From NCBI RefSeq assembly GCF_036421915.1, contig NZ_JAZGOM010000007.1: 64,000 bases of DNA; one strand, written 5' to 3'. This DNA comes from Georgenia_A wangjunii. Its GTDB lineage: Bacteria > Actinomycetota > Actinomycetes > Actinomycetales > Actinomycetaceae. Position numbers and translations under genes: made by a program. A model generated the notes under the pieces. It was not told the DNA's origin and did no database searches. It worked only from the letters and a program-made list of their open reading frames with translations. Below, piece by piece: positions 62,310 to 64,000 of the stretch. Position 1 is the first letter of the stretch, and each line of letters starts with the position of its first letter.

Positions 62310-62970
62310 GTGAACGAGCCTACGGGCCCGCAGCGTGATGCTGCGAGCACGATCTTCAACCTGCCCGAGTACCGAGTAATTGACGCCGTCGAGGACCCTG
62401 GAGGTGGCGCCGCGTCGTTGTCGAGTCGACCGATCCGCCCGGGTGCACGAGCTGTGGGGTGATCACCACGCNTGCGAGCACGATCTTCAACCTGCCCGAG
62501 TACCGAGTAATTGACGCCGTCGAGGACCCTGGAGGTGGCGCCGCGTCGTTGTCGAGTCGACCGATCCGCCCGGGTGCACGAGCTGTGGGGTGATCACCAC
62601 GCGAGTCCACTCCCGGCGTCGCCAGCGCGTGCGGAACATCCCGGTGGGCGGTGCGGTGGAGGTCGTGTGGGCCAAGCGGCGCTGGTTCTGCGACGAGCCG
62701 GCGTGCGCGCGCAGGACCTTCGCCGAGGCGACGGTGCAGGTGCCCGCGGTTCGCGCGCTCGACAGGGCGGTTGCGCCAGGCCCTGGTCTCGGCGGTCGTC
62801 GTCTCTGGGCGCGCCGCGTCGGAGACTGCGAGGGCGCACGGGGTCCCGTGGTGGCTGGTCCAGTCGGCCCTGACGGCCGCGGTCCTGATGCTGCCTGACG
62901 TCGACGCCTTGGCCGTGAGTCGGCTGGGGATCGATGAGCATCGCTACCGCAGGGTCCGCTACTTGGCTCA
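62310..62970 (+). pseudogene. ISL3 transposase, N-terminal, frameshifted
   Basis: Pieces in three frames: TIFNLPEYRVIDAVEDPGGG; RRVVVESTDPPGCTSCGVIT with VHSRRRQRVRNIPVGG and RRWFCDEPACARRTFAE (the zinc-binding part); and LRQALVSAVVVSGRAASETA with LGIDEHRYRRVRYL. At least two 1-nt shifts (near 62526 and 62750) and the 130-bp duplication at the N (62472) disrupt it. The DDE catalytic domain is absent, so it cannot move on its own. Confidence 0.75.
62342..62602. repeat. Contig-join artefact: 130-bp direct repeat around an N
   Basis: 62342-62471 equals 62473-62602, with one N at 62472. Same pattern as the joins at 3327 and 51437. Confidence 0.85.
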
Positions 62971-63286
62971 GCGTCTATGCCAACACGCCGGCTCGAACAG
63001 GGGGGTGTTGCCACGGTCACGGACGACATGTGCTCTAGCGGGCCCACAGCTCGACGACCACGCCGCGCACGATCCGCGGCATGAGCGGATACTCACGGCG
63101 TCAGCCCTCCGCATCGATCAGGTCCTTACAGTCGGGGCCGTCCGGGCCATGCGACTTGGCACCGTGGCAAACGAAGACCGCAGCGGAGTCATGCGCCTCT
63201 GGCGGCTGGTCACGTGCGTGGATCCACGCGTGGAGGCGTGGCTCGGATTCGCTCACCGCAAGTCTCCAGCGTGCGACAGTTAACGC
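62971..63286. other. Intergenic; possible small minus-strand frame
   Basis: 316 nt. A minus-strand frame (GTG 63256 to stop 63101, 51 aa) reads SESEPRLHAWIHARDQPPEA and later GAKSHGPDGPDCKDLIDAEG, which has protein-like composition, but no ribosome site or family supports it. Confidence 0.25.
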
Positions 63287-64000
63287 ATGGATGATGACGA
63301 GTACGAGTACGTCGCGCCGACTGTCGCCACGTGGTGGATTCCTCTCCCAGAACCCATATCTTTGGAATCGGATGAGATACTTACTTACGTCGTGCCCCGT
63401 AAGACCGCAGAGATGCCGAGGGACTCCCAAGCGGCGTCGATAGGTGATGTCCGCTTGAAGTATGAAATCGACGTAAGGTTCCACCAGCAGAAAGTTCGCC
63501 ACGGACTATCTCTCGGGCTCAAAGCAGCTGCAGCTGCCGCGTACGGCGCCGCTGGCGCCCCGGCCAGTGCCGAAGCGGGGCCAGATCGCGAATGGCAACG
63601 TGCGACCGTTGCCGAAGCGTCAGTTGCCCTCCACGGCATTCATGAGCCCGACTTTGACAACCTCACTGACGCGTTCGACGCTGGCCTTGAGATAGTCCAA
63701 CATATTCAACGCGCCTACGCCATAGCTGCGCGGGTGCCGATGGTTATCATTGAGTATGAACGACTTCCGACCTTCCTTCCCTACAGTCTTCACCGCGGCG
63801 ACGGTGGTTCGCCGGAGCCGCAGGGGCTGTACATGCTCGGATACAACGAGGTCGCGGCATACACGGAACCTGTGCCATTAACGCCAGCAGCTCGAAGCAC
63901 CTTCGATTTCATGAAGGAGCACGCCGACGGGCCGTTCATGCCGTCCATGCAGTATTACTGCATGCACAAGCAGAGCGTCAACGTCTTGGCGACCACCGAT
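63287..64000 (+). CDS. Unrecognised protein, partial (runs off the right edge)
   Basis: 238 codons open from ATG 63287 to the window end with no stop. It starts MDDDEYEYVAPTVATWWIPL and includes VRLKYEIDVRFHQQKVRHGL, LHGIHEPDFDNLTDAFDAGL and LPTFLPYSLHRGDGGSPEPQ. Lower GC and natural codon choice support it as real. No domain is recognised and there is no signal peptide. It could belong to the accessory element; the missing 3' part prevents a better call. Confidence 0.65.
   Translation, partial: MDDDEYEYVAPTVATWWIPLPEPISLESDEILTYVVPRKTAEMPRDSQAASIGDVRLKYEIDVRFHQQKVRHGLSLGLKAAAAAAYGAAGAPASAEAGPDREWQRATVAEASVALHGIHEPDFDNLTDAFDAGLEIVQHIQRAYAIAARVPMVIIEYERLPTFLPYSLHRGDGGSPEPQGLYMLGYNEVAAYTEPVPLTPAARSTFDFMKEHADGPFMPSMQYYCMHKQSVNVLATTD

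Larger units (their letters stand above)
62196..62970 (+). mobile_element. ISL3-family element, left part only
   Basis: GGCTCTTCAAGGTTCGTGGT from 62196 resembles the left terminal repeat of actinobacterial ISL3 elements (GGCTCTTC start). The transposase begins 114 nt inside. The right end is missing: homology stops near 62965 in a block LGIDEHRYRRVRYL. Confidence 0.65.

Overview
The window is high-GC DNA from an actinobacterium, most likely a plant-polymer-degrading member of the Micrococcales such as a Cellulomonadaceae or Georgenia relative. The clues are about 70% GC in the core genes, GTG/TTG starts, 4-nt GTGA/ATGA gene overlaps, leaderless-type promoters, class I xylose isomerase, sortase-type LPVTG anchoring and ISL3 remnants. 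The species cannot be fixed from the sequence alone. Three single-N positions (3327, 51437, 62472) sit between exact direct repeats. They look like unmerged contig overlaps from a draft assembly, and each breaks a gene artificially.

1-11.5 kb is housekeeping: the end of trpC, then trpB, trpA, lgt (split by an assembly join), gltB-gltD and pyk, closed by a strong hairpin terminator. 11.8-22 kb holds a DUF1772-like membrane protein, a secreted metallophosphoesterase with a LamG-like domain, an AAA ATPase, a minus-strand cluster (ACT-domain protein, small membrane protein, FAD-dependent oxidoreductase, YyaL/DUF255 protein) and a MOSC protein.

22-38.5 kb is a xylan-utilisation locus. A wall-anchored xylanase (CE4 deacetylase plus GH10) cuts xylan outside the cell. 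A lipoprotein-dependent ABC importer takes up xylo-oligosaccharides; its ATPase is not encoded here and is presumably a shared MsiK-type protein. An unexported GH10 and a GH3 enzyme finish hydrolysis, and XylA/XylB feed xylulose-5-phosphate to the pentose phosphate pathway. A LacI-family repressor sits in the middle. Near-identical palindromes precede the xylanase gene and the importer operon, and each overlaps the -35 box by two bases.

38.6-46.3 kb carries a complete set of homologues of the poorly understood E. coli yhf (php) operon in the order Z-Y-U-T-V-S-X-W, with overlapping or closely spaced genes. It starts from a leaderless-type promoter that overlaps an inverted repeat. This is the most striking intact system in the window: two PLP enzymes, an amidohydrolase-fold phosphotriesterase homologue, a phosphopentomutase-like enzyme, a multi-pass membrane protein, a small partner protein and two regulators, of unassigned pathway. 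An envelope lipoprotein plus OmpA-like protein pair follows.

47.9-64 kb is accessory DNA with mixed, often lower GC: a tyrosine integrase preceded by three phased 9-mers, membrane proteins, DUF488 and a convergent partner, a zinc-knuckle protein coupled to a MobF relaxase-helicase, a DUF262 plus ATPase/TOPRIM gene pair that looks like an antiviral defence cassette, a decayed ISL3 element, and an unrecognised gene running off the right edge. It is probably an integrated, mobilisable element whose far boundary lies outside the window.
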